The notes beneath the pieces are model-generated. The model worked only from the letters and a program-made list of their open reading frames with translations. It ran no database searches and was not told the origin of the DNA. 64,000 nt of DNA. Source: Humulus lupulus (taxonomy: Eukaryota > Streptophyta > Magnoliopsida > Rosales > Cannabaceae). Shown one piece after another: positions 47,561 through 58,555 of this stretch; position 1 is the stretch's first letter, and each line of letters begins with the position of its first letter. The stretch spans positions 103,557,970 through 103,621,969 of the forward strand of contig NC_084798.1 in the NCBI RefSeq assembly GCF_963169125.1, in the 5' to 3' direction. The position numbers and the translations under genes are program-made.

Positions 47561-50122
47561 ACATTCGAGAAACCTATTTGTACTTATACACCTCTTACAA
47601 ATAACGAAAATTATTTTGAGTATGAACAAAAGTATCATATCATTTAATATCTCCATATACTGAAGCAAAATTGCTACAATTCTTTTTTTCTTTGCAACCA
47701 ATGGAAGATGAGTCATATCTGCATGAAGTTTGAAATAATAACTCACATATGTTTTTTTATAATGCTATACCAAATAATGCATACAAAACAAACAAACAAT
47801 CTTCTACAAATTTGAGCTATATAATGTTGTGTAATAATCTAAAACAATTATAAGAAACAGAGAACCTACATTCACAAAATTAATAAGTGTCCTTTGTAAT
47901 ATTAGTATATATAGAAATGTACAAATATTTGAAAACGAGTTGTACTCAAATGTGGTACAAATATTTGTTGTTATTAATTAGCTTCTTTGTGTTGATTTGA
48001 TCCTCCATTGTTTTTGTTCTTCATTGCATTGTATATGTTTTTTTATGTCCACTGTTTTTTGTGATTTGGGGCTATATTTTATTATTTGATCTTTTTGTGG
48101 GGTTCAGGTATAACTTCTTTGTGTTGACTTGATCTGCCATTCTCTTCTTCGCAACTAAAGGAAGCATGCATCACATATCTGTTTTTAATATATATAATTA
48201 GTTGCATAGGATCAACTCTAGGTTCATTAATTAATTAATTAATAATGACTTAAGAACGTTTAACTAATCAAAGCCTAGAATCGTGTTCTACAAGGTCCAC
48301 ACAAAAGCATTATACATATATATAAATATACTATATCTTCTCCTAGCTATATGAACCTTATTCACTTAATTATATATAGTAGACAAGTGAGGCAACTGGC
48401 TACCACTGTCTTATCATTTTCCTTCTTAATTTGTCAATCACTCCCCTTAAATTTTCTTCTGAACACCCTCTTTTTTCTTTTATATATGAAGCTCTGTCAT
48501 ATATATATTTCTCCTTATTACTAACCTGCTCTTATATTTATTACTTAATAATCTTACTACAAACAAAGCAAGAGTTATATAAACTCTCAGCTTGAACAAG
48601 TTATAATCTACATACACTTCACTACCATGTTGATTATCTCTTGTTTTTTCATCTTTCTTTTGTGTCTCTCCAAGAAAAGTTCTTATAAGGCTCGCCATAT
48701 TGGGGTTCACCAAAAGGTACTAATCTTTAGTTTATCATTATGTATGTATATGTTAATTCCTTTTTTTTATATCAAATTAGAAAATTTATGTACATGCATG
48801 ATTTAATGATGATGAGTAGTAGTATCCCCGTAACATATATTAGAAACTACACTTTCATGAAATCTATGATCTAGTCTTCTAGTAGACTGGTAGACATAAT
48901 TGTCACTATTGCAACTACTATCTTCAAGCTCATTTATTTCACAAGGATTTATTCTTTTTTTTTTTTCTTGTAACATATAATTAACCATAAGAAAAGTTTG
49001 CCCAAGACTAGCTAAAAACTAATTAAATAATAAGTGTCTTACGTGCTCTGAGAGTCTGAGTTGAAAAAGTGGCAAACTTCACATGTCTGAGTGTACTACA
49101 ATATATTCTTGGAAAGATGTTAGATCTGAATATGAAAAGAGCAATAGTTTAACAGTGATATAATTCATTTCATTTGTATTTTCCCCACTTTTATTACTCT
49201 CTCAAGTCTTTTCAACTATTTTTTTTATCTCTGCTCTTTTGAAATTTTTGGAGTTTGTTGATTTTTCAGTTTGAATGGATTTGCTTGCCCTTTTCTTGTA
49301 ATGGTACTCACTCTTCTCTATCTCTTCCATACATCTTCACCATCCCTCATTTCTCTCTCTTGTAGTTTTCATCCCTTCGTGTGGGGGAGCTAGCAGTGGT
49401 TTGAATAAGTTTATTTAGATTTGAAGTTTAAGCTTTTGGAGATTTCTTTAGGATTTTGAAAGAGAGTATTTTTCCTAGTTATCAATATATATATATATCC
49501 TATCCTATCCTAGAGCTTAACAGAAAATGATTTGAAATTTTTAAGTAAAAGTGTTTTTGAAGGAAGAAAAAAAAATCACATGGTAGATGGAGGAACACAG
49601 TTCATGATCTTCTTATTACACAGAAAAAAATCAAGGTCATTAAAGGTAAAAGACACATAAACAAAAAAGCCAAACAAAGCCTCCATATCATTCTCATCAT
49701 CTGACCTTAAAAACCTAAACCTATCTCTAGATTTCCACTCTACCATCATCAATAACTTCCCATGGAAAACAGACCAAGAAAACACAAAGTTAAGCTAGTA
49801 CAGATCATAGAAAAAAAATCAAAATCAGAGAGAGAGAGAGATTACATACTTGGTTCAGTGAAGGAGATGAAGAGAAGAGGCAGCTCTAGGGCTTCGTGAA
49901 ATGAAGAAGAAGGGGCTTCACGAAATGAAGAAGAGAAGAGGTTGAGATTGCAGTAAAATAAAACTCAAATATTTTTAAGTGATGATATTACCCTCAAATA
50001 AGGTCACGTGAATCCCATGGGAAAGTAACCCTCAGCTAAAAATGTCAAAATGACATACCAAACATGGGTTTGTCTCCACTTTCCCATTCCCACCTTAAGA
50101 TTACCCCATACCAAATGCCCCC
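47561..50122. other. Harbinger 5' non-coding region to right terminus
   Basis: No coding sequence was recognised. It includes AT-rich DNA, a GA run near 49,829-49,842 and paired AAATGAAGAAGA phrases (49,900 and 49,925) close to the right terminal repeat. Part may be the promoter and first intron of the transposase. Confidence 0.5.
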
Positions 50123-50125
50123 TAA

Positions 50126-51503
50126 GTTTTTGAAAAGTTCCTGGTTTGGGTTATGCTTTGTGCAATTTTAGATCATTGAGTGATTTGGAGTTTTGATGTG
50201 AGTTTGGGTTTGTTTTTGATGCATATGTGATGTTTATGTTGTTTATTAGGAGTTTTGGGTCCAAATGGGACTTGGGTACACTTGGGGAATGATTGGGTAA
50301 GCTTGGGTTTGGAGAAATGGTGGAAAAACCAGTGTTCGTTTTTGGGTTCTGTAGGGAGATCTACAACGGTACTCTTTGGGCGCTATAGTGCTAGGGGTCC
50401 TTCTAGGTTATGTAAGTAGCGCTACAACGCTACTCCTTGGGCGCTAGGAAAAATTCCGGAAGGCATATTTTCATTTTTTGAGAATTTGGTCCAGGGGCTC
50501 GGGGGTCAATTTCACCACCCCGTTTGGTGGAATTTGAGTTCCCAAGAGCGTGGGATTGATTTATGGAATCGAATTATAAGGATGCTATTTATAGTTTGTG
50601 ACTAGGTGACCGCTTGGGTTTTGGGATAGGATCGTACTCTGGGGACGTCTCTTGTAATCTAGTGCCTGTATAAAATGTAAGAAAACTATTGTACCCGTAG
50701 AGTAGGGTGTGGCCCTATTGTTTGTATTGCATGGCGTGGCCCCAATGTTTATGTTTAATATGCATTTAAATATTTGTGAATATTATGCCATTTGATGCAC
50801 GTTTGCGAGTGAATGGCGGAGGCTAGGAACAACAAAGGCCAGGAAAGACAAAGGTTGAGAACGACAAGAAGCCGGGAATGACAAGGGGCTGGGATCAGCG
50901 TTGAGCACGCTGAGTGCAGGCCGTCAGGGAAAGATCCTCCTAGGGTGCTGGAGCCACCGTCCCCGGTGAATACCGCTAACCTAGGGCCTTGTAAAGCGCC
51001 TGGGATGGCGTTGGTCGCTATGTGTTTAGCCCGTTGTCTATGTTGTTGTATATTATGGATTGTTATGTATATGTCATATCTTTTTTGTGGTTAGTTTTCT
51101 TGCTGGGCTTCGGCTCATGGGTGCTCTATGGTGTAGGTAACGACAAAGGAAAGGTCGACCAACCATGAGTATGGAGAGTGTGGAGCGAGGGGTACATGTT
51201 CGGCCTACTTGGCTGCCACAGCTAGGGATATTTTGGGAAAATATACTGTGATGGTCATTTTGTCGCCTAGGTCGACCTTAATTGTATTTTTGAGTTGTAA
51301 AGTATTTTTTAAACAGTATTTTGGGATCCTGTCTGTATAACTTTTCCAAGATTTCAATGAATGACAATTTTTTTCTATAGTTTATGTCTTTAAACGAGTT
51401 TTATTTCAGTTTGGTCACACTTCTAACCTAAAACCTCGATTAGCAAGCTAATGACACATTTTTAACTCACATAGTAACGACTCTAAGGAAGTAGGGTGTT
51501 ACA
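50126..51503 (+). repeat. Chromo-3 5' LTR, segment 2
   Basis: Resumes GTTTTTGAAAAG after the TAA duplication and ends GGTGTTACA at 51,503. It contains the conserved box at 51,093-51,150. Confidence 0.9.
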
Positions 51504-51506
51504 ACT

Positions 51507-51518
51507 TGGTATCAAAGC
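51507..51518 (+). other. Chromo-3 primer-binding site (initiator Met)
   Basis: TGGTATCAAAGC, three bases after the LTR end. It differs from the usual TGGTATCAGAGC at one base. Confidence 0.85.
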
Positions 51519-51839
51519 GTGCCAAGGTTTATGGTTCCTGGAGATCAACCAAACATGTACGCTCGCTGCCAGTAACAAGCTTGACTCAAGGTTGGATGGT
51601 ATTTAATGAATTATATGTTTGATTGCTTGATTAAGTGCCCTATTTTCCTAGATATATAAATAGTGCATGATGAATGTGTTGATATATGCATGATGCTAGG
51701 GCATGGCCCCCTTGATTGTGGTATGCTATCTGTGATATATGGACTTTCTGGTTATGGTTGATTGATGAGATTGGGAGTTGGTTTTGGATGTTGTTATCAT
51801 GCCTGATGTGTGACGTCATTGATTGTAGGCATATTGCAA

Positions 51840-52690
51840 TAATGCATTGGCGATCAATCAGACTCAGCCGCAATAGGACCGAGGAGGACAACCAGGGTCA
51901 GGACCCTCCGCCTGCCCCACCAAATTGGCAACAGTTATTTGGTGAGATGGATGCTAGACTTCACCAAACAGAGAAGAGCTTCGACTGTTGAGGCAACACG
52001 CCCCTCATCAGGGCATTAGGTTACATGTTTTACAGGCTGTGGCACCAGTGCCAGCCCAGCCTGTTATGGAGAATAGGTGGGAACCTTTGTATGAGAGGTT
52101 CATGAAGCATCATCCTCCCACCTTCGAGGGTTGTCCAGACCCATTGCGGGCAGGGCAGTGGATGAACATGATTTCATCCATCCTAGAATTTATGAGAATG
52201 GAAGAGAAAGAGAGAGTATCCTGTGCCAACTATATGTTGAGAGAAGATGCTCGTATCTGGTGGGGTGTTGTGTCTCAGAGAAGGAATATTGCAATTATGA
52301 CCTGGGAAGAGTTCAAAAATATATTCAATGAGAAGTATTACAGTGTCCCAGTCCGATCTGTGAAGGTGGGCGAGTTGACGAACCTGACGTAGAACCGGAT
52401 GACGGTTACTGAGTATGCTTTGAAGTTTGACCGATTAGCAAAGTTTGTGCTGAATTTGGTTCCAACTGACATGGCACAGAGAGATTTATATGTGCGGGGA
52501 TAGGAGGGCACAAGGTGATTTCAGTGGCCGTCAGCGCAGGGGAGACAATTGGAGAAGTTTCCCAGTGTGTCCTCAGTGCAGACGATATCAGGGAGAGTGC
52601 AGAATCATGGCATGTTTTACTTGTGGGAGCATCAGTCATTTGAGGAAGGACTGCTCACAAGCTAGAAAGGAAGAGCCGAAATAGAGCGAT
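51840..52690 (+). pseudogene. Chromo-3 gag
   Basis: Fragments in several frames are co-linear with chromovirus gag: WQQLFGEMDARLHQTE, then from 51,988 the capsid region (FMKHHPPTFEGCPDPLRAGQ, CANYMLREDARIWWGVV, MTWEEFKNIFNEKYYSVPV). After a stop near 52,390 it continues VTEYALKFDRLAKFVLNLVP. The zinc knuckle CFTCGSISHLRKDC is at 52,616-52,657. Frameshifts lie near 51,985 and 52,500. Confidence 0.87.
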
Positions 52691-52717
52691 AGTCTCACTC
52701 CTACCAGAGTATTTACC

Positions 52718-53134
52718 TTGATCCAGACTGAGGCTGAGGGTAGCCCCTCAATCGTGACAAGTCAGATTTCTAGTGGTGGTTCTTCTTTTACTGCATTGAT
52801 TGACATAGAGGCTACTCATTCATTTGTTTATGCCAGAGTGATAGATCAACTTTGTAGACCTAGTGATTTGTATGCTAGGGAATTTCAAACTTTGTTGCCG
52901 ACTGGGGAACTAGTAATCTCTAAGAGATGGGTTAGAGCATTGCCAGTAGAGATAGAAAGTAGGGATTTGTCTGTGGATCTAATTGATTTAGTGATGGATG
53001 ACTTTGATATGGTCCTAGGGATGGATTGGTTATCAAAGTACGGGGCGACAATTGACTGCAAGTGCAAAATGGTGACCTTCAAACTGGAAGGGGAGGTGCC
53101 CTTTGTATTCATGGGGACAGTGAGTAGACCGTGA
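52718..53134 (+). pseudogene. Chromo-3 protease
   Basis: A 138-residue open frame follows gag, with TALIDIEATHSFV at the active-site position and MVLGMDWLSKYGATIDC near its end, typical of Ty3/gypsy proteases. The conserved Asp is present, but the following Ser-Gly is replaced by Ile-Glu, so catalysis should be lost even where the frame is open. Confidence 0.88.
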
Positions 53135-53206
53135 GTACCTATGATTTCGGTGCTGAAGGCTAGTGACCTAATGCAAGAGGGTTGAATAGGATTCCTAACA
53201 AACATT

Positions 53207-54600
53207 GTGGATACTTCCAAAGTTGTTTCGGTCGGACTGGATGAGACCAGACTAGTATGTGAGTTTCTTGATTTATTCCACTGGGATTTTCCAGGGTTGC
53301 TGCCACGCCGAGAGATTGATTTCATCATTGAATTGGCACTACGAGTGGAGCCAATATCAAGGACACCTTATAGAATGGTTCCGACAGAGTTAAAGGAACT
53401 GAAGATTCAGTTGCAAGAGTTACTAGATTTGGGATTCATCAGACTGAGTTTTTCGCCGTGGGCTGCTCTAGTGTTGTTCATCGAGAAGAAAGATGGATTT
53501 TTAAGGATGTGTATTGACTATAGAGAGTTGAATAAATTGACCATTAATAACAAGTACCCACTGCCTAGGATCGACGGTTTGTTTGATCAACTACAGGGGA
53601 AGACAATGTTCTCTAAGATTGACCTTCGGTCAGGCTACCACCAGTTAAGGATTAAAGTGGAGGACATACCAAAGATCACTTTCCGCACAAGGTATGGACA
53701 CTATGAATTCCTGGTTATGTCCTTTAGATTAACCAAAACCCCAACAACCTTTATGGACATGATGAATAAAGTCTTCAAGGATTATCTGGACAAATTTGTG
53801 ATCGTATTCATTGATGACATACTGGTGTACTCTCAGTTAGAGACAGAGCATGAGAAGCATCTCCGCCTGGTATTATAGAAGTTGAGAGAGCATAGGTTAT
53901 ATATGCTAAGTTTAGCAAGTGTGAGTTTTGGCTACCTCAAGTAACATTTATGGGTAATATTGTTAGTAAGGAGGGGATTCTGATGGACCCAAAAGATTAA
54001 GGTAGTGAGAGATTGGCCCATGCCGAGAAGTGTACTAGACTTTAGGAGGTTTTTGGGATTGGCAGGGTACTATCGGTGATTCGTCGAGGGATTCTCTTGA
54101 ATAGCCACACCATTGACCGAACTAACGTGTAAGAAGACTAAGTATGTGTGGATAGACAGGTGTGAGAACAATTTCAAAGAGTTAAAGCGGTGATTGATCA
54201 CCGCTCCAGTATTGAGTCTGCCATTAGACATTGAGAAGTGTGTACTCTACTGTGATGCTTCCAGGCAAGGTTTGGTGTGTGTACTGATGCAAGCCAGAAA
54301 TGTAATATCCTACTCGTCGAGATAGTTGAAGGAGTATGAGCAGAAGTATCCCACACATGATTTGGAATTTGTAGCGGTGGTATTCACACTAAAGGTTTGG
54401 AGACATTATTTGTATGGCCAGAAGTAAGAAATATACACCGACCATAAGAGTATGAAGTACTTCTTTACTCATAAAAATTTGAATTTGTGCTAGAGATGTT
54501 GGATGGAATTGGTAATGGATTTCGACTGCGACATCTTATACCATCCTGGGAAGGCCAAAATGGTGGCCGACGCAGTGAGTCGAAAGGGCCCAGGATAGTT
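53207..54600 (+). pseudogene. Chromo-3 reverse transcriptase and RNase H
   Basis: The open part 53,207-53,878 (223 residues) covers [63 protein letters not shown] and the catalytic [10 protein letters not shown] (53,803-53,832). After TAG at 53,876 the thumb and RNase H (CVLYCDASRQGLV near 54,240, TDHKS, VADAVSRKGP near 54,560) are broken by stops near 54,077, 54,192, 54,324, 54,491 and 54,596, nearly all in CAG or CGA codons. RT motifs are intact, but no full enzyme can be made. Confidence 0.9.
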
Positions 54601-54779
54601 ATTCAGTTCGAGGCAGATATCATATAGGTTATCTAAAGAGATGACTAAAGTTTGTATTGAGTTGGTGGTTGGTCAGCTAGCCAAAACCACTCTCCAGTCC
54701 ACGCTCCTTGAGAGGATCAAGGAAGCACAGGGGGAGGAACCCTAGTTGAGAGAACACACCATGGACTCCAGTATCTGAC

Positions 54780-56046
54780 GAGAGATTTTAGATGAGTCTC
54801 ATACAACTCCCTATTCCTTACATATGGGTATGACAATGATGTACCAAGATTTGAGAACTCTGTATTGGTGTCCAGGAATGAAGAGGGATGTGGTGGATAA
54901 TGTGGCCAGGTGTTTGACTTGTCAGTAGGTAATGGCTGAACATCATAGGCCAGCAGGGTTGTTGCAACCTCTAGGGATTCCGGAGTGGAAATGGAAGGAT
55001 ATCACCATAGAATTTGCGGTTGGATTACTGAAGACTATGGGACAGCATGATTCGGTGTCGGTGATTGAGGACAGGTATACCAAGACAGCCCACTTCTTGC
55101 CTGTTAAGACAACTTATACTGTGGAGTAGTATGCTGAACTGTATGTCAAGGAAATTGTACGACTACATGGGGCTACGAGGTCGATAGTATCCAACAGGGA
55201 CCTGACTTTAACTTCCATGTTTTGGGGGAGCTTGCAAAAGGCTTTGGTCACATAGTTGTGATTTAGTACTGCTTATCATCCTCATACGGATGGACAATCT
55301 GAGAGGACGATTCAGATACTGGAGGATATGTTGCGAACTTGCGTCCTGGATTTTGGGGGATCTTGGAGTAAGTATCTCCATTTGATTGAGTTTTCGTACA
55401 ATAACAGTTATCAGGCGACTATTGGAGTGGCTCCATATGAGATGTTATATGGGAGGAAGTGTAGATCACCCATCCATTAGGATGAGATGAGTGAGAGGAG
55501 GTATCTAGGTCCTGAGGTTGTTCAGAGGACCAATGAGGTGATTGAGAAGATTAGAGCTCGAATGCTCACCTCCCAGAGTCAGCAGAAGAGTTAGTCAGAC
55601 TTGAGATGCAGGAGCGTAGAGTTTCAAGTCGGGGGCCATGTGTTCCTCAGAGTTTATCCCGTAAGAGGGGTGAAACGGTTTGGAGTAAGGGGCAAGTTGA
55701 GCCCTAGGTTTGTTGGACCCTTTGATATTTTGGAATGGGTTGGAGAGGTAGCCTACAGATTGGCGATGCCTCCAGCTCTATCAGGGGTTCACAATGTGTT
55801 TCATGTATCCATGCTCCGAAAGTATGTATCAGATTCTACACACATGCAGAGTTATGAGAACTTGAAGCTGGGTCAGGATTTATCATATGAAGAGAAGTCG
55901 GTTTAGATTCTCGACCGAAAGGATAAAGTCTTGTGGAGCAAGACCATCGCCTTAGTAAAAGTGTTGTGGAGAAACAGCAGAGAGGAAGAGGCGACTTGGG
56001 AACTTGAGACAGATATGCGAGATCAGTATCCCGAGTTATTCAGGTA
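54780..56046 (+). pseudogene. Chromo-3 integrase and chromodomain
   Basis: The zinc region (LDESHTTPYSLHMGMTMMYQ, CLTCQ then stop near 54,926) is followed by the core. The first acidic block reads TIEFAVGLL, with Glu for the usual Asp. The second reads SIVSNRDLTL, with Asn for Asp. The Glu block [12 protein letters not shown] is kept. The C-terminal module GKLSPRFVGPFDILEWVGE and RLAMPPALSGVHNVFHVSML (55,690-55,820) leads to the chromodomain-like tail LVKVLWRNSREEEATWE, ending YPELFR at 56,046. Stops lie near 55,127, 55,254, 55,259, 55,478, 55,593 and 55,904. Two catalytic substitutions plus stops make it dead. Confidence 0.9.
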
Positions 56047-56069
56047 ATTTCGAGGACGAAATTTCTGTA

Positions 56070-56082
56070 AGGAGGGGATAGT
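56070..56082 (+). other. Chromo-3 polypurine tract
   Basis: AGGAGGGGATAG-type purine run directly before the 3' LTR start TGTAGCG at 56,083. Confidence 0.8.
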
Positions 56083-58224
56083 TGTAGCGCCCCAAATTTA
56101 CTAATAAGGCTTAGGACCTTAATTAGTGTGTCGGGAGGGCAATAATTCATTTAATTATGCTAATATGTGAATTTGATGATTATATGATTAGAAATGCATG
56201 TTTAGGTGAATTAAATATGCATGTGGGCCCCATTTGGCTATTAGGGGCATATTTGTTATTTGAACCTGTTGAGGGTATGATTTTGAGCTTTGTGCGGGGC
56301 ATGAGGAGATCCTGTCCCGCAGTATTAGCAAAAAGTCAAGAGTGTAGTAATTGATATTTAATTGAGGTTGGTAACCATTAGTAACCTTAGTGTTAGTGGT
56401 GTTAGTGAAATATGAAGGGAAAAGTGGTATTTTTGTTAGAATGGTGAAATGACCTAGCTACCCTTGACGTTTAGTGTATGGCTTAGATTGAGTAGGGGTA
56501 GAATAGTCTTTTGGTTTTAAAATTAGAAATCCATAGCTGAACAAAATACTCTCACGTGTTAGGCTCCTCTAGAATTTCCTTGGGTCATTTGGTTCAACTT
56601 TGAAGAAGAGAGAAGAATAACACATGCCATGAGAGTTGGGTTTTGAAGGAATTTAAGGGTAAAATCAATTTAAGGAAGGGATTTGCATCCATTTACACCT
56701 AGGAATTTCGAATTTGGGAATGAGGTAAGAATTTCATCTCTGGTTATAGGTCCTTTTCACTTGTTCAAGAGTTTGGGTTTGATTGTTGAAAACTGGATTT
56801 TTGGCTTGCTATTTGTGAAGTTCAAGCTTGGGAAACTGAGGATTTAGGCTTGGAGTGGGATTGGAGGCAGCCTAGGATCAAAATTCTGCTTTAAAGGTAA
56901 GGATTCCTTTAAGTTTTTGAAAAGTTTCTAGTTTGGGTTAAGCTTTGTGCAGTTTTAGATCATTGAGTGATTTGGAGTTTTGATGTTAGTTTGGGTTTCT
57001 TTTTGATGCATATGTGATGTTTATGTTGTTTATTAGGATTTTTGGGCTCAAATGGGACTTGGGTACACTTGGGGAATGATTTGGGTAAGCTTGGGTTCGG
57101 AGAAATGGTGGAAAAACCAATGTTCGTTTCTGGGTTCTATAGGGAGCGCTACAGTGTTGCTGTTTAGGCGCTATAGCTAGGGTTCCTTCTGGGTTCTGTA
57201 AGTAGTGCTATAGTGCTACTCCTTGGGTGCTACAATGCTAGGATAAATCCAGGAAGGCAAATTTTCAGTTTTTGAGAATTTGGTCCAGGGGCTCGGGGGT
57301 TGATTCCACCACCCTTTTTGGTGGAATTAGAGTTCCTGAGAGCATGGGATTGGTTTATGGAATCAAATTATAATGAGGATGCTATTTATGGTTTATGACT
57401 AGGTGACTGCTTGGGCTTTGGGACAGGATCGTACTCGGGGGCCGTCTCTTGTAACAAAACTATTGTACTCGTAGAGCAGGGCGTGGCCCTAATATTTATG
57501 TTGAATATTCATTTAAATATATGTGAATATTATGCCATGTGATGCATGTTTGTGAGTGAACGGCGGAGGCCGAGAACGACGAAGGCCGAGAACGGCAAGA
57601 AACTGGGAACGGAAAAGGGGCGAGATTGGCGTTGAGAACGCTGAGTGCAGGAAGTTTGGGCGAGACCCTCCTAGGGTGCTGGAACCACCGTCTTGGTGAA
57701 TATCGTGAACCCAGGGCCTGGTATAGGACGACATTGGCCGCTATGTGTTTAACCCATTGGCTGTGTTGTTGTATATTGTGGATTGTCATGTATATGTCAT
57801 ATGTTTTGTGTTGAGTTTTCTTGCTGGGCTTTGGCTCACGGGTGCTCTATGGTGCAGGTAAGGGCAAAGGAAATGTCGACCAACCATGTGTAAGGAGAGC
57901 ATGGAGCGACGGGTACATGTTCGGCCTACTCGGCTGCCACAGCTAGGGATATTTTGGGAAAATGTACTGTAATGGTTGTTTTGTTGCCTAGGTTGACCTT
58001 AATTGTATTTTTGAGTTGTAAAGTATTTTCTAAACAGTAATTTGGGATCTCGACTGTATAAATTTTCCAAGATTTCAATGAATGACCAATTTTTTATATA
58101 CTTTATGTCTTTAAACGAGTTTTAATTAAATTTGGTCACACTTTTATCCTAAAACCTCGATTATCGAGCTAATGACATATTTTTAACTCACATAGTAACA
58201 ACTCTAAGGATGTAAGGCGTTACA
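56083..58224 (+). repeat. Chromo-3 3' LTR (2,142 bp)
   Basis: Uninterrupted copy, TGTAGCGCCCC to GGCGTTACA. It contains the pre-insertion form of the Harbinger site (CTTTAAGTTTTTGAAAAG near 56,908-56,925) and the conserved box at 57,814-57,870. Confidence 0.93.
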
Positions 58225-58555
58225 GACGACATGTCGTCGCTGTAGATGTTGGTGGTCCATGGACCAACAACGACGACATGTGGTCACTGTAGGAGTTTTT
58301 GCAATTCAAAATTTCAAAATTTGCAACCACCTAAGCAACAACATGTCGTCGCAATATCCCAATTCAACCAAAAAAAGAGATTTCCAATTGCGACCGACAA
58401 TTTGTTGTTGTAGTAAAACCCTACTGTGACCACTGAGTTTTGTTGTCGCTGTAGGTTGTTACACATACAGACCCACAACGACACCATTTTGGCGAAGACT
58501 TCTGGATATACAACGACGACAAAATTTGTCGCTGTAGACCTAGTTTCCTGTAGTG
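58225..58555 (+). repeat. CACTA right subterminal repeats and terminus
   Basis: Begins GACGACATGTCGTCGC. Variants of ACGAC...GTCGC..GTAG follow at about 58,262, 58,344, 58,440 and 58,511. It ends TTTCCTGTAGTG. Confidence 0.85.

Larger units (their letters stand above)
41845..50122 (-). mobile_element. PIF/Harbinger DNA transposon
   Basis: Left terminus GGGGGCGTTTGGTA and right terminus TACCAAATGCCCCC form 14-bp inverted repeats with one mismatch. They are flanked by TAA duplications (41,842-41,844 and 50,123-50,125), the target preferred by PIF/Harbinger. It contains a DDE transposase remnant (46,418-47,560) and an intact-looking Myb/SANT-like gene (45,221-46,126), both on the minus strand, and a solo LTR at 42,669-45,065. 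The uninterrupted site can be read in the 3' LTR of Chromo-3 (about 56,900-56,930), which confirms the boundaries. Confidence 0.95.
41005..58224 (+). mobile_element. Chromo-3: complete-ended Tekay-like chromovirus
   Basis: Both LTRs are present with perfect duplications GACGA at 41,000-41,004 and 58,225-58,229. The 5' LTR is 41,005-41,844 plus 50,126-51,503, split by a Harbinger element. The PBS is at 51,507, decayed gag-pol runs 51,840-56,046, the polypurine tract lies just before 56,083, and the 3' LTR is 56,083-58,224. By eye about 17 of the first 220 LTR positions differ between the two LTRs, so the insertion is not recent. All coding parts have stops. Confidence 0.93.
31479..58555 (+). 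mobile_element. CACTA (En/Spm) element, expanded by nested insertions
   Basis: The right end reads GTTTCCTGTAGTG (58,543-58,555), the reverse complement of CACTACAGGAAAC. The left end is probably TACTATTCCC at 31,479, a decayed CACTA terminus. Subterminal palindromic repeats built on GACGACATGTCGTC occur at 31,500-31,600, 40,876-41,004 and 58,225-58,520. A Transposase_24-type gene lies at 32,880-33,995. Removing the insertions at 34,219-40,875 and 41,005-58,224 leaves about 3.2 kb. No 3-bp target duplication is clear (GTG against GGT), and the left terminus is the weak point. Confidence 0.72.

Noticed and set aside
48480..49785. Short minus-strand frames upstream of the Harbinger transposase
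   Set aside because: No domain or splice logic connects them to the transposase. Composition is AT-driven.
52885..53328. 147-codon minus-strand frame
   Set aside because: Antisense shadow of the Chromo-3 protease and RT start.
57496..57789. 97-codon minus-strand frame with basic residues
   Set aside because: Falls in the Chromo-3 3' LTR. The corresponding region of the 5' LTR does not keep the frame.
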